Source of the DNA: a virus
Length of the DNA: 27,639 bases
Virus record (IMG/VR): IMGVR_UViG_3300025652_000411
Location: 1-27,639 of that record
Direction: 5' to 3' (one strand)
Below are positions 1 through 9,174 of the stretch, in pieces (the stretch's first letter is position 1; the number at the start of each line of letters is the position of its first letter). A program made the position numbers and the translations under genes. The notes under the pieces were generated by a model. That model did not search any database. It worked only from the letters and a program-made list of their open reading frames with translations, and had not been told where the DNA came from.

Positions 1-29
1 ATACATATTATTATGATTAGTTTTTTCAT
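1..29 (-). CDS. Start of a signal-peptide-bearing protein, cut by the window edge
   Basis: An ATG at 29-27 opens a frame that stays open to the left edge and reads MKKLIIIIC, then leaves the window. The ATG overlaps the TGA stop of the upstream lipoprotein gene in an ATGA arrangement (ATG 29-27, TGA 28-26), a common sign of translational coupling. Two lysines followed by a run of Leu/Ile look like the beginning of a signal peptide or membrane anchor, and the preceding gene also begins MKK plus a hydrophobic run. Only nine codons are visible, so the product, its length and whether the cysteine is a lipobox cysteine are all unknown. A further in-frame ATG does not occur before the edge. Confidence 0.5.
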
Positions 30-574
30 TCTTTTATTTTAATTGTTATATCGTGTGGCGCATATTCATTACCACCAAAATATGGGTACAAATAATACCT
101 TCTTATTAATCCCCAATTACCTTCAGGTCTTCTACGTACAAGTGTAGTATCGTTATCTATTACTATTACATAATAAAATGTTTTTATATCAATACTAGCG
201 TTATAAATTACATCTGTATCTATAGTTCTTATTGTTGCGGCGCTATGTCTACCTTCTTCATGTCTTAACCAGCAAAGTTCTAACTCACCATCTATATATC
301 TCCAACCAAGGCGTATTGAATACTTTTGGTGTCTAACACCAAAATCACTCATACCATATATTTTGTTTACATCATGTTGGTTTTCTGCTATTTCAGTTTC
401 GTATATAGCAGATTCATCTAGCATAAACTTAAATTCTATTTTAGAATTTACTGGGTGATTTATAAAACTACCTGAGCTATGTTCACCAGCTGGTATTGTA
501 TAAACTCTAAAACCAAGATCGTCAACTTCTTTTGCACATGACACTAGAAAAAGAAGTATTAGAATTTTTTTCAT
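26..574 (-). CDS. Predicted lipoprotein, 182 aa
   Basis: The product begins with two lysines, a Leu/Ile/Phe-rich core and the lipobox LVSC ending at Cys13, so it should be processed by signal peptidase II and lipid-anchored. The mature part is rich in aromatic residues and predicted beta strands, with no recognised domain. After the cysteine comes AKEVDD, an acidic stretch resembling the export signal that sends Bacteroidota lipoproteins to the cell surface. The ATG (574-572) shares one base with the TAA stop of the giant gene (TAATG), so its translation is probably coupled. Being last in the structural operon, it could be a host-envelope protein such as a superinfection-exclusion lipoprotein, a lysis factor or a virion protein. 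At 182 residues it is long for an outer-membrane spanin. The lipoprotein call is firm; the function is unknown. Confidence 0.8.
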   Translation of the reverse strand: MKKILILLFLVSCAKEVDDLGFRVYTIPAGEHSSGSFINHPVNSKIEFKFMLDESAIYETEIAENQHDVNKIYGMSDFGVRHQKYSIRLGWRYIDGELELCWLRHEEGRHSAATIRTIDTDVIYNASIDIKTFYYVIVIDNDTTLVRRRPEGNWGLIRRYYLYPYFGGNEYAPHDITIKIKE

Positions 575-3500
575 TAAAGTGTTTGTAGATTTGATTTTTT
601 CTTTTTATTTTTTTTATTTTTTATTTTATTATCAGCTTTTATTTTTGCTTTAATCTCTTCTATTTTTTTATTTCCAAGATTAAGATTGTATTGACTCCAA
701 CCTAAAAACATTAATGTTCTTTCCCAGGCAGCGTGATCGTTATTAAATCCTTGTCTTACATTTTGAGTTTTGTTGTAAAGCCTGTTAACAGGTAAGTTAG
801 TACCGGCTTCTATATAGTTTGTTATTGCTGACCATTGAGGATTATCAATATCAAACGTTTCCATTTCAGCAATTACTTTTTTATTGTAATTTAAAGTTTT
901 TTCAGCATTTGATACTTTTCTAGCCTTAATACCTATTACTGGTGAAAAGTTCAAAGCTTCTATTAAAACAGCGCTTTCATCTGGATTATAATTAATGTCT
1001 CTTTGTCTAGCAAAAGCAATAGCAACATTTTTTAATGTAGATAAAACAGCGCCAAACATACCAGAACCTCTTAATACAGAATCAATACTACCGTTTATTA
1101 ATCTTTCTTGTTTCTTTAAAAATAAATTATTGTTATCTTCTTCGTCATCACCAAACATCATAGCAAATAAAGCTGTTTGTAAAGTATAAAATATTAAGTT
1201 TTGCACCGCAAAGTAATATGTTATTCTAGCTGCGTTAGAAATATCACTTTGCATTTGCGTTTTGTTAGGTCCAGTTATTCTTCTATTTTTAATATCTAAA
1301 AATGCTTTTTTACCTAATCTATTAAACTGTGACGTTACGTTTTGAAAGTTTAATATTATTTTACCAATAAGAGAAGCTTGCTGCTTTGAAACCATATCAG
1401 GTCTTGCTGACTGCTGTGTGGATTGTGTTATGTCTTGAAAATCAACAAACGCTTTTTTCTCAGCCTCGCTTTTGCTAAGCCCATCTTTTAAATATGTGTT
1501 AACTCTATTTCTATAATAAGTAGCGCCACCTGTTGCAATCGCAATGTTATCACCAATTTGTGTAGGTAAAAATCCTAGTTCTAATAGTTTAGATATTAAA
1601 AATCTGTGAGGGTTTTTAGACTTACGCATTTCAGCGGCAAGTTCAGCACCGTTAACATCAGTTTGTATACCACCTCTTCTTTGCTTAAGCATATCAGAGT
1701 TAAATATCATGCTCCAGTCGTCCCAATATTGTTTTTGATTAGCAAAAGCTTTAGCAGCTGCAAATATATTATTGTCAGCAAAATTTATGTAATTTACTAA
1801 AGACATTTGTTGTAGTAAAGCAGATCTCATGTTAAAGAACATGACAGAACCAACAGACCCATTAACCCAGTTCATAAGGTCGTTTACCATTTTGCTTTGC
1901 CCAGTAGGTTTGTTTCTACCAGTTTTAATTCTATAAAGCATATCTTCTAACGCATCTCTAACACCTTTACCAAAACCAGCTTCTATTTTGTTTAAATTTT
2001 CTTTAGAAAATATTATATCAGCATTTTCAATAAACTCTTCAAAAAATTGAGCTCTACCAATTCTACCTGTAGCATCATCTAAATCCATACGTATATCGCC
2101 AGAATCCCAACCGTCTGTAGGATCAACGTAGGTTTCTTGTTTTGATATTAAATTTATAGTCTCTGCGTAATATTGTAAATCACCATCAGAAGTAACAATT
2201 TCAACTAATTTTTTTTGATCAATATCACTTAAACCAGGTATATCATAACCATGCTTATCCCACAAATATACTCTTATAGCATCTTGATATGTAAAATCAC
2301 CATCAGGAGTTTTCTTTGTAAGCTTTTTCTTAACATCAGGCATTGCCTTGTTTAAGTTTTTATAATCTGTAGCTACAGATTGTCTAGCTGTATCATACTC
2401 TATGTTAGCTCTATTTAATGGTCTAATTAAAGCTTGTTCTAAAAACTCTCTATGAGCATCACCTCTTCTACCTTTACCCATAAAGTTGTATAATAAACCT
2501 ACAAAATCTTCATGTGATGGTGGGATAAATAATCTAAACTTACCTTTACCAGCTCCACGTTTTCTAGCTTTTATAAAATCAAATCTTTTTTTAGATTCAA
2601 TACCTGTTAATTCTTCTAATATATTATTAAAATCAACGTTCATTGATTCACTAAACTTAACTTTAGCTTGCTGAACTTTACGCTTGACATCAAATTGCTC
2701 TAACATATTATCTACGGCTTGCACGTTTTGCAAAGCGTCATCAGCAAAATAAAAATCATTAAAACCTTCAGCAACCTTATCAGCTATCCAAAGAGCTTTG
2801 GCTTCTGCTGTTGAGTTAGCTAAGCCAGTAATATTTTTTAAAGGTATGTTTAAACCATTAGCTTTTAAAAACGCAAATATAGCCGGTGCAGATTCTGCGG
2901 GTCTTGCTGTTAACACAAACATACTTTTTGGTCCAAACTTACCTTGTAGTTTTAAAGCTTTTTGAAATAACGGCGCTGTTTTACCATCTACAACTTTGTT
3001 AAACTCTGAAAAATCAAACTCATAACCTAATCCTAATAAATCTTGGTATGTGCTAGCGTATTGTTCTGGAGTTAGAGTACCTTTATCACCATCTGGTTTT
3101 GTATATCTAATTAAAGACTTACTAGTCGCTAAAGTGTCATCAAAATCTAAAACAGTAATACCTTTTGTAGACATTGAATACTTAGATGTTCTAGAAACAT
3201 TTATTGATTTATCTAGTTTTTTTACACTTTCAACTTTTTTAGTAAGTTTAACTTTTTGCATTGCATCTATTTGGCCTCTAGTTATTTTTCCAGCTAAAAA
3301 ATCTATAATTAGTTTATTTTGTTGAGCAATATCAGTTATACCATCAACACCAAAATACTCTGTTATAGTCATGTTTACTTCTGGTAAAAAATACATGTTT
3401 AAATCTATACGTTGACCAGTTTCTGGATGTACTGCATAGGCAAGTCTAACAATTGAAGCAAAACCGTTTGGTATGTCTAGCTCGCCACTTATAAGTCTTG

Positions 3501-6500
3501 GTACAATTAACTCGTAATAAACATTAGGCATTGATTGTTCCATTCCAGCTTTATTAACAATGTCGTCATGCGGGTGTTTTTTGCTATTTAGCAATGGGCC
3601 TTGCATATAAGATTTACCTATTACTTTCCAAACAAAATCTACTTTACCTTGCATAGCACCGGCTAACAATGATTTACCAATTAAATTTTGTGGATCAGTG
3701 TGCTCTTCAACAACTTTTTTATCATTAATTACATCACCGTTTTTGTATACTGGATAAAAACCAAATTTAGCTAAAATTCTAGTAAAAGTATTTTGATGTT
3801 TAGCAGTGTCTCTTATCAACTCAATAAACATCCAGGCGTCAGCTGGTTTACCTTTTTTAGGGTCTAAGTATGATTCAGTTGCTTTAAAAAAGCTTAAAAG
3901 CACTTCAAGTTTTTTATTTTCATCTAAAGCATCATAATCTTCTAAATAAGTTTGATCAAAACCTCCACTTACAAATTTATTTGTTTTGTATTCTTTTCTT
4001 TTACCAACTTGCTTAGTATCTGTTGCTGGTATTAACTCGTCAAAAACTTTTACTGTCTGAAAAACTCCACCAGCTTTGTTTTCACCACCGGTAAGAGTGC
4101 TTCTTAATATGCTTCTAAACTGAGGGTGTTGTTTTAAAAAATCTGTTACAACCCTAGTAGCGCCTTGTAATATTGTTTCGCCAGTTGGCTCTCCATCAAT
4201 CACAAGATCTGCATTTAAATCTCTTGTAGAGTATTCAACTGTTTCTCCTTCAGAGTTTTTTCTTTTCTTTTTTATTAATGGTGCTAGTTTGTAATTAATT
4301 ATACCGCCTAGTTCTTCTAAGCTTAACTGATAAGATTTTTTAAAAGCTTGAGAAGATTCTTCTAATGTCATTTCCGGGTTAAGCGAAAACATAACGTCAG
4401 ATTTACCGTCTTGTATGCCTCTTATAATATCTCCAGTTGTTTTATCATTTTTAGCTAACTTTTGTCTTACGGCTTGATTTGTTATCATTTTACCAGTAAG
4501 ATTTGCTATAGCTAAAACTCTTGCGGATATATTTCTGTCACTACGTGTTGGCTTACCATCTATAATACCAAATGTTTCTAAAAATTGTTTTTTAGTTATA
4601 TTGTTTTTTTCTTGTATTGCTAATCCAGATGTACTACCTGTTTTAGCTGCTTTTGCTCTATCTGTCTTTGTGTAAAAAGCTTTTAACAAAGTGTTAGGAA
4701 TACCTGTTGCAGTACCACCTGTTGTTGCACCTTCTGGCAACATTGCTATTAATAAATCTGCATTTTTATTAATAAACATTTGCGCAGCTTGCAATTCCTT
4801 TTTAGTTAAATTAGCTAAACTTGTAATTTTTTTAGGAGCTATACCAAACAACTCACCTGTAATTTCAGGTATTTGATTTTTTAAATTTTTAAAGTTTACA
4901 CTTGAAAGATCTAAACCAGAAACAATACGCTCTATAGCTTTTGCAATTTTTTCTGAAACTCCCAACCTATCAGCTATTACAATTTTCTTTTTTCTAGGTT
5001 TAGTTTTAACTTCAGTGACTACTTCTTCTGCGGCAACACCTTTAGCTTCTGTTACGTCTTGTGTAAACTCTTCACCTAAAACTCTTCTTGATGCTTCAAT
5101 AGCTCTTGCTGGTAAAAACTTATTTATATAAGCAGCTAATGGCACGCCAGAGTCTGGTTTGTAATCTCTAATTAAATCTAATATACCTCTTTGCCCTATT
5201 TCTATTTCACTCATTAAAAGCTCTCTATCAAAATTAGGCGCATCTCTACGTTTTTCAACTATTTTACTAACTATAGGTTTAAATTTTTCAATAATTTCAA
5301 AAGCTCCATCTACGCCTTTTTCTTCAAATATTTGTTGAACTTTTTCAGAAGCTTCTTTAGAAAATTTAGTTTTTGTTTCTCCACGTTCTAGGCCTAATTT
5401 TTTTCTTCTATCTATTCTTCTTTTTTGCAACGTACCCATTTCGCCACCTTCATATCCTTTTAAAAAACTAGCTAAATAAACTGCAGCATCTTTAGGTGTT
5501 TTTATTTCATAACCTTTGTCAACATTTATTTCACCACCATCTACAGATGGTAAACCAAAAACACCTCTTAAAACGTTTGGTATACTAGGTGTTAGTTTTA
5601 AAAGGTTAGCTTGCTCTTGTTTATTTCTTATAAAATAACTTTGTATTTCTTTACTGTATTCGTCGTAAAATATATCTTCGCCTTTAGGAAACTCACCTTT
5701 AATATTGTAATTACCTAATGCTACTTGAATTTGTATAGCTGATTTATGTGCTTTTGGAAAATTCTTTTCCATGTAGTCAAATAAATTTTTACCATAATTT
5801 GTTATGCCAGCCGTGTCAAAAGCAAGTGCGTCTATAGCATGACCTACTTCGTGTGACAATGCTGTACCAGCTAATATATTACCTTCATTAATAGCAGCGT
5901 CAGCAGCTTTTTTATCTCTAACTATATATTTATCACCCACAATAGCAGCGTTAGCTTTACCGCTTCTAACAAGACTTACAACTTGATTAGACTGCCCTTC
6001 ATATTTAGCTAATATTTTTTGTATTTCTGATTTTTTACTTTCTTTAGATCTTGAAGATTTATTTATTTTTTCAATCTCTTGTTGAGCCAACTCATCGTAA
6101 GCTTGCATTATCTCTTCTTGAAGCACATCATCAGTTGGAGCTGCAACAGTAGTAACATCTTGCAACCTTACGTCTTGTAGTATTGAAGCTGCTTTAGAAT
6201 TGTCCTTATTGCTAATAACTACATTTTTTGTGATACGATCTTGTAAAACAGCTCCAAGTTGATAGTAAAGATCGTTTTCAGCTTTTAAATTTCTTCTTTT
6301 TCTTTTTTCTCCTTTTTTTGTTTTAGAATTAGAAAAACCACCTTCTCCATATACAATTGATTCTACCAAGTCTACAGCGTCAGGATTATTTCTACCAACA
6401 CCAATCCTAACATCGGCTAAATAATTTTTAAACTCTGTGTAAACAGCTATTGCTTGCTCTTTGGTTGTAGCGTTTTTTAACTTTGGATTTTTCTTTATTA

Positions 6501-9174
6501 GTTTTTCTAATATTTTTTCACCTCTAATACCTAAATTTTTAACGCTATTAGTAAAATCAACTTTGCTTAAAGCTTCTTTTTTTATTTCAAGAGCTGAGTT
6601 GTATTTTTTCTTAAACTCAAGAGCTTTTTCAGGATCTAAGCTTTTTGCATACTCTTGAATTTTTTTATTTTTAAGTTTATCACTTAATGTAGGGTCAATA
6701 CCCGCTTGTGCAATTAAATCATCTAGAATTCTACCGCTTATTATAAGGTTGTTTAGATCTTTACCTTCTAAAGACATAGCACCAAGTTCCATTTCACCAC
6801 CTAACATTCCAAGTTTATTATACAGCAAGTCACTTCTTTTTGACATTAAACCATCGTAAGTACTTTGGTAATCAACATCGCTCGGATCTAGAGCTTTTAA
6901 GTCAGCGTCAATACCTTGTAGTTCTTTTTTAATCTTATTGTATTCTGCTTTTATAGGTGCAGTCGCCATTTGAGTCATTACCGTAGAGTATGTTGTTCCA
7001 GTACCAACCATTGGACCTGAAATAATAGCAGCATCAATTGCAACTTTTTTTCCACCAGCAATAAATTCTTTTGAATCAAAATCTCTGTTAAGTATATTAA
7101 CATCGGCAAGAACGTTAGAAACATAAATTAACTCTTCTTCAAGAATTTCTTTAGCAACACCTTTGCTTATTTCTAAAACACCACGTAACGTTGCCTCGGT
7201 GTTTTCCATAAATATTCTTTTTGCTAAATCTTTAGTTGGATTTGCAAATCCACCTACAGCGTTGGTAAAGTTTGAAGCACCTATGTATTTTGTAAAAAAT
7301 CCTTCTGCTACAAAAGCAGTGCTAACAGACCCAAACTGCTGCCAACCGCTATAGTCATTATCTGCTATAAACTTATTTAGCTCTAAACTTATTTCTTGAT
7401 ATTTTTGTTTTGGAATTAAATTTTTGTGTTTTTCTAAATCATTTAATGTTTGTTTAACATCTTCAACACTATCTTCTAAGTTTTCTAACTCAAATCTTTT
7501 TTCTCCACCACCATTAAAAGCAGCCACACCAGCAATTGTCCATTGAGTAGCTTTTACCCCCGCACCTAAACCACCAGCAATACCAGCAGTAGCAAGACTT
7601 AAAGTTGTAATAGCACCATTATCAGCATAAACTTGAGCGCCATACTCTAAAAATCTTCCTTGTGCAATAGCCTCTCCAGCTGTTAAATCAAAAACACCAC
7701 CATATTTTTTATCGTAACGTTGTTGTATTAAGTTTTGCTGTTTTATCGCTTCGTCATTGCCAAACATAACAAAAGGTGATAAAACTAATTTATCCCAACT
7801 ATCTCTATTAGCTTGTCTAAGTCTACCAAAAACACTACGGCTTTTTGCAGCAACTTTGCTAAATTCACCCCCACCAACACCTAAAGATTTTTCTTGTGTA
7901 ATTATATTAGCGTCTTCAACATCTAAATCGTTTGATGCAGCCAAGTACAAACTCCTGTTTAAATCTACAGTGTGAAGCCAGTCATTAATTAAATTAGTAT
8001 ATTTAGAAACTTGCTCTTTGTTAGAACCTTTAAGAGTGTATATTCTTAAGTTTTCATCAAAATCAATACTTGTAACACCATTTTCAACAGCTTCTTTAAT
8101 AATATTTTTTTGTTGTTTTTCTAAAAGCCTTAAATCATTACTTTGTTTAACATTTAAATTTTTTCTTTGATTTTCTAAAAGAATTTTTATTTTATTTCTT
8201 TCAACATCACTATTATAAGCGCTTGTTCTAACAATGTTTTCTAGGCTAGAGTCGTCATATAATATTTTTTCTATATTAGTATGAGTACCTGTGTGCGCAT
8301 CCACAGTGGGTTTCATTTCAAAAGCGACTTGCGCCTGTCTTTCTAATTTAAGAGTGTTGTGCTGATCTTCAGAAAAACTGCTTTTAGAATAGTTATACAT
8401 AAAGTCTGATATACCGCCGTTAAGTTCAGCTGTTCCTCTAAAAACCTCTTTACCTTCAATCTCGTCAAAAACAACATATGTTGACCCAGTATAACCACCT
8501 GTTTCTTTTGTTATTTTTAATCCAATTTTTTGATACATTTTTTGTAATCTATCAAAACCTTTAACATTTCTAATTCCAACGCTCGACGAGTCACTTAAGT
8601 CTGGGTCATAAGCATTTGGCGCCCAGTCAGTATAAACACCTACATACTTGTTTTCATTTTCGTATCTATCTTCTGCAAATTTTATAATTTTAGCAATTTG
8701 CTCTTTAACTTGTTTTTCACCACCACCAAACAAAACACCACTAACACCTTCACCACTTGTCATAGGTTGAAGATCTATTGTCATTGCATCCATACCTGGT
8801 ATTTTAACAATTGACTTATCGTCCCAAAAAAGACCAGTGTCTTTAACTACAACATTACTATTTGGTAGTATTTCTGTTACCCACTGGCTAAACTCATTTT
8901 CATTATACTCTGCTATTACATCAAGATCTGTAGACTGGTTTTTATATACAAGTTTGTTTTTAATTTTGATTGCATCATCACCAGTAAAAACATTTATAGA
9001 CTCGTCTTTATTTTTAATAGAAAAAGTGTATGGTTGTAAAAAATCATCATTACTTTTTTCAGTCAAACCCTTTACTTTCATTATGTTCATGAAATTTTCA
9101 AACTCAATATCTTGCGACTTGGCAGATTCTTGCAAATCTTCTAAAGTATATGGTTGACCGTTTAGTTCAAACAT
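574..9174 (-). CDS. Giant multidomain virion/ejection-type protein, 2866 aa
   Basis: This 2866-residue protein matches the pattern of giant polyvalent proteins found downstream of tail genes in many uncultured podoviruses. In order it shows: a charged alpha/beta N-terminal part (1-300); a Gly/Ala-rich hydrophobic patch near 520-555; a second small hydrophobic patch near 715-740; a zinc-metallopeptidase motif HEVGH at 1108-1112; a sigma-70-region-2-like stretch near 1310-1370; HAD-phosphatase motifs between 2010 and 2146; a long helical region from about 2190; a hydrophobic helix near 2654-2678 followed by an acidic DDEED run; and a lysine-rich tail. The likely role is a protein packed with the genome and delivered into the host, where it may help DNA entry, cut host or virion proteins and handle nucleic acid. 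It overlaps its neighbours by one base on both sides (TAATG). Membership in the giant class is solid; the domain roles are inferred from motifs. Confidence 0.8.
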   Translation of the reverse strand: MFELNGQPYTLEDLQESAKSQDIEFENFMNIMKVKGLTEKSNDDFLQPYTFSIKNKDESINVFTGDDAIKIKNKLVYKNQSTDLDVIAEYNENEFSQWVTEILPNSNVVVKDTGLFWDDKSIVKIPGMDAMTIDLQPMTSGEGVSGVLFGGGEKQVKEQIAKIIKFAEDRYENENKYVGVYTDWAPNAYDPDLSDSSSVGIRNVKGFDRLQKMYQKIGLKITKETGGYTGSTYVVFDEIEGKEVFRGTAELNGGISDFMYNYSKSSFSEDQHNTLKLERQAQVAFEMKPTVDAHTGTHTNIEKILYDDSSLENIVRTSAYNSDVERNKIKILLENQRKNLNVKQSNDLRLLEKQQKNIIKEAVENGVTSIDFDENLRIYTLKGSNKEQVSKYTNLINDWLHTVDLNRSLYLAASNDLDVEDANIITQEKSLGVGGGEFSKVAAKSRSVFGRLRQANRDSWDKLVLSPFVMFGNDEAIKQQNLIQQRYDKKYGGVFDLTAGEAIAQGRFLEYGAQVYADNGAITTLSLATAGIAGGLGAGVKATQWTIAGVAAFNGGGEKRFELENLEDSVEDVKQTLNDLEKHKNLIPKQKYQEISLELNKFIADNDYSGWQQFGSVSTAFVAEGFFTKYIGASNFTNAVGGFANPTKDLAKRIFMENTEATLRGVLEISKGVAKEILEEELIYVSNVLADVNILNRDFDSKEFIAGGKKVAIDAAIISGPMVGTGTTYSTVMTQMATAPIKAEYNKIKKELQGIDADLKALDPSDVDYQSTYDGLMSKRSDLLYNKLGMLGGEMELGAMSLEGKDLNNLIISGRILDDLIAQAGIDPTLSDKLKNKKIQEYAKSLDPEKALEFKKKYNSALEIKKEALSKVDFTNSVKNLGIRGEKILEKLIKKNPKLKNATTKEQAIAVYTEFKNYLADVRIGVGRNNPDAVDLVESIVYGEGGFSNSKTKKGEKRKRRNLKAENDLYYQLGAVLQDRITKNVVISNKDNSKAASILQDVRLQDVTTVAAPTDDVLQEEIMQAYDELAQQEIEKINKSSRSKESKKSEIQKILAKYEGQSNQVVSLVRSGKANAAIVGDKYIVRDKKAADAAINEGNILAGTALSHEVGHAIDALAFDTAGITNYGKNLFDYMEKNFPKAHKSAIQIQVALGNYNIKGEFPKGEDIFYDEYSKEIQSYFIRNKQEQANLLKLTPSIPNVLRGVFGLPSVDGGEINVDKGYEIKTPKDAAVYLASFLKGYEGGEMGTLQKRRIDRRKKLGLERGETKTKFSKEASEKVQQIFEEKGVDGAFEIIEKFKPIVSKIVEKRRDAPNFDRELLMSEIEIGQRGILDLIRDYKPDSGVPLAAYINKFLPARAIEASRRVLGEEFTQDVTEAKGVAAEEVVTEVKTKPRKKKIVIADRLGVSEKIAKAIERIVSGLDLSSVNFKNLKNQIPEITGELFGIAPKKITSLANLTKKELQAAQMFINKNADLLIAMLPEGATTGGTATGIPNTLLKAFYTKTDRAKAAKTGSTSGLAIQEKNNITKKQFLETFGIIDGKPTRSDRNISARVLAIANLTGKMITNQAVRQKLAKNDKTTGDIIRGIQDGKSDVMFSLNPEMTLEESSQAFKKSYQLSLEELGGIINYKLAPLIKKKRKNSEGETVEYSTRDLNADLVIDGEPTGETILQGATRVVTDFLKQHPQFRSILRSTLTGGENKAGGVFQTVKVFDELIPATDTKQVGKRKEYKTNKFVSGGFDQTYLEDYDALDENKKLEVLLSFFKATESYLDPKKGKPADAWMFIELIRDTAKHQNTFTRILAKFGFYPVYKNGDVINDKKVVEEHTDPQNLIGKSLLAGAMQGKVDFVWKVIGKSYMQGPLLNSKKHPHDDIVNKAGMEQSMPNVYYELIVPRLISGELDIPNGFASIVRLAYAVHPETGQRIDLNMYFLPEVNMTITEYFGVDGITDIAQQNKLIIDFLAGKITRGQIDAMQKVKLTKKVESVKKLDKSINVSRTSKYSMSTKGITVLDFDDTLATSKSLIRYTKPDGDKGTLTPEQYASTYQDLLGLGYEFDFSEFNKVVDGKTAPLFQKALKLQGKFGPKSMFVLTARPAESAPAIFAFLKANGLNIPLKNITGLANSTAEAKALWIADKVAEGFNDFYFADDALQNVQAVDNMLEQFDVKRKVQQAKVKFSESMNVDFNNILEELTGIESKKRFDFIKARKRGAGKGKFRLFIPPSHEDFVGLLYNFMGKGRRGDAHREFLEQALIRPLNRANIEYDTARQSVATDYKNLNKAMPDVKKKLTKKTPDGDFTYQDAIRVYLWDKHGYDIPGLSDIDQKKLVEIVTSDGDLQYYAETINLISKQETYVDPTDGWDSGDIRMDLDDATGRIGRAQFFEEFIENADIIFSKENLNKIEAGFGKGVRDALEDMLYRIKTGRNKPTGQSKMVNDLMNWVNGSVGSVMFFNMRSALLQQMSLVNYINFADNNIFAAAKAFANQKQYWDDWSMIFNSDMLKQRRGGIQTDVNGAELAAEMRKSKNPHRFLISKLLELGFLPTQIGDNIAIATGGATYYRNRVNTYLKDGLSKSEAEKKAFVDFQDITQSTQQSARPDMVSKQQASLIGKIILNFQNVTSQFNRLGKKAFLDIKNRRITGPNKTQMQSDISNAARITYYFAVQNLIFYTLQTALFAMMFGDDEEDNNNLFLKKQERLINGSIDSVLRGSGMFGAVLSTLKNVAIAFARQRDINYNPDESAVLIEALNFSPVIGIKARKVSNAEKTLNYNKKVIAEMETFDIDNPQWSAITNYIEAGTNLPVNRLYNKTQNVRQGFNNDHAAWERTLMFLGWSQYNLNLGNKKIEEIKAKIKADNKIKNKKNKKKKSNLQTL
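2700..3165 (-). other. HAD-superfamily phosphatase domain in the giant protein
   Basis: All four HAD motifs appear in order at sensible spacing. Motif I is DFDDT at 2010-2014, giving nucleophile Asp2010 and acid/base Asp2012. Motif II is LTARP, with Thr2089. Motif III is a lysine, probably Lys2126 or Lys2133. Motif IV is the Asp pair 2145-2146 in FADDAL. No catalytic residue is missing, so the domain is probably an active phosphohydrolase. The LTARP form of motif II is common in phage HADs that act on nucleotides or nucleic-acid ends, which suggests but does not show such a substrate. Confidence 0.75.
5050..5245 (-). other. Sigma-70 region-2-like stretch in the giant protein
   Basis: Around residues 1310-1370 the chain contains FDRELLMSEIEIGQRGILD, then DYKPDSGVPLAAYINKFL, then ARAIEASRR. 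The pattern (acidic helix, G-x-x-G-I-L-D-L-I, Y-x-P-x-x-G-V-x-L-x-x-Y-I, then a basic helix) recalls region 2 of bacterial sigma factors, where the chain runs as EGNIGLL, then FDPERG, then a STYA-type helix and an arginine-rich segment. I recall very similar stretches in other giant phage proteins. Whether it binds RNA polymerase, promoter DNA or only keeps the fold is unknown. Confidence 0.45.
5839..5853 (-). other. HEVGH zinc-metallopeptidase motif inside the giant protein
   Basis: Residues 1108-1112 read HEVGH, preceded by LAGTALS and followed by AIDAL. The two histidines and the glutamate fit the HExxH zinc-binding and catalytic pattern, and the flanking hydrophobic residues fit the usual active-site helix. 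I could not identify the third zinc ligand from the sequence alone. A protease here could mature virion proteins or cut host proteins after ejection. A chance HExxH is possible in a protein this long, but the helix context makes a real site more likely than not. Confidence 0.6.

Noticed and set aside
26-574. Rz/Rz1-type spanin pair for the lipoprotein and the next gene
   Set aside because: The lipoprotein is much longer than known outer-membrane spanins, the overlap is only a stop/start contact, and no endolysin or holin is visible.
8837-9157. Plus-strand open frame of 106 codons
   Set aside because: It lies wholly antisense to the giant gene, has no leader or neighbour on that strand, and its Ser/Leu/Phe-rich composition is what AT-rich antisense frames give.
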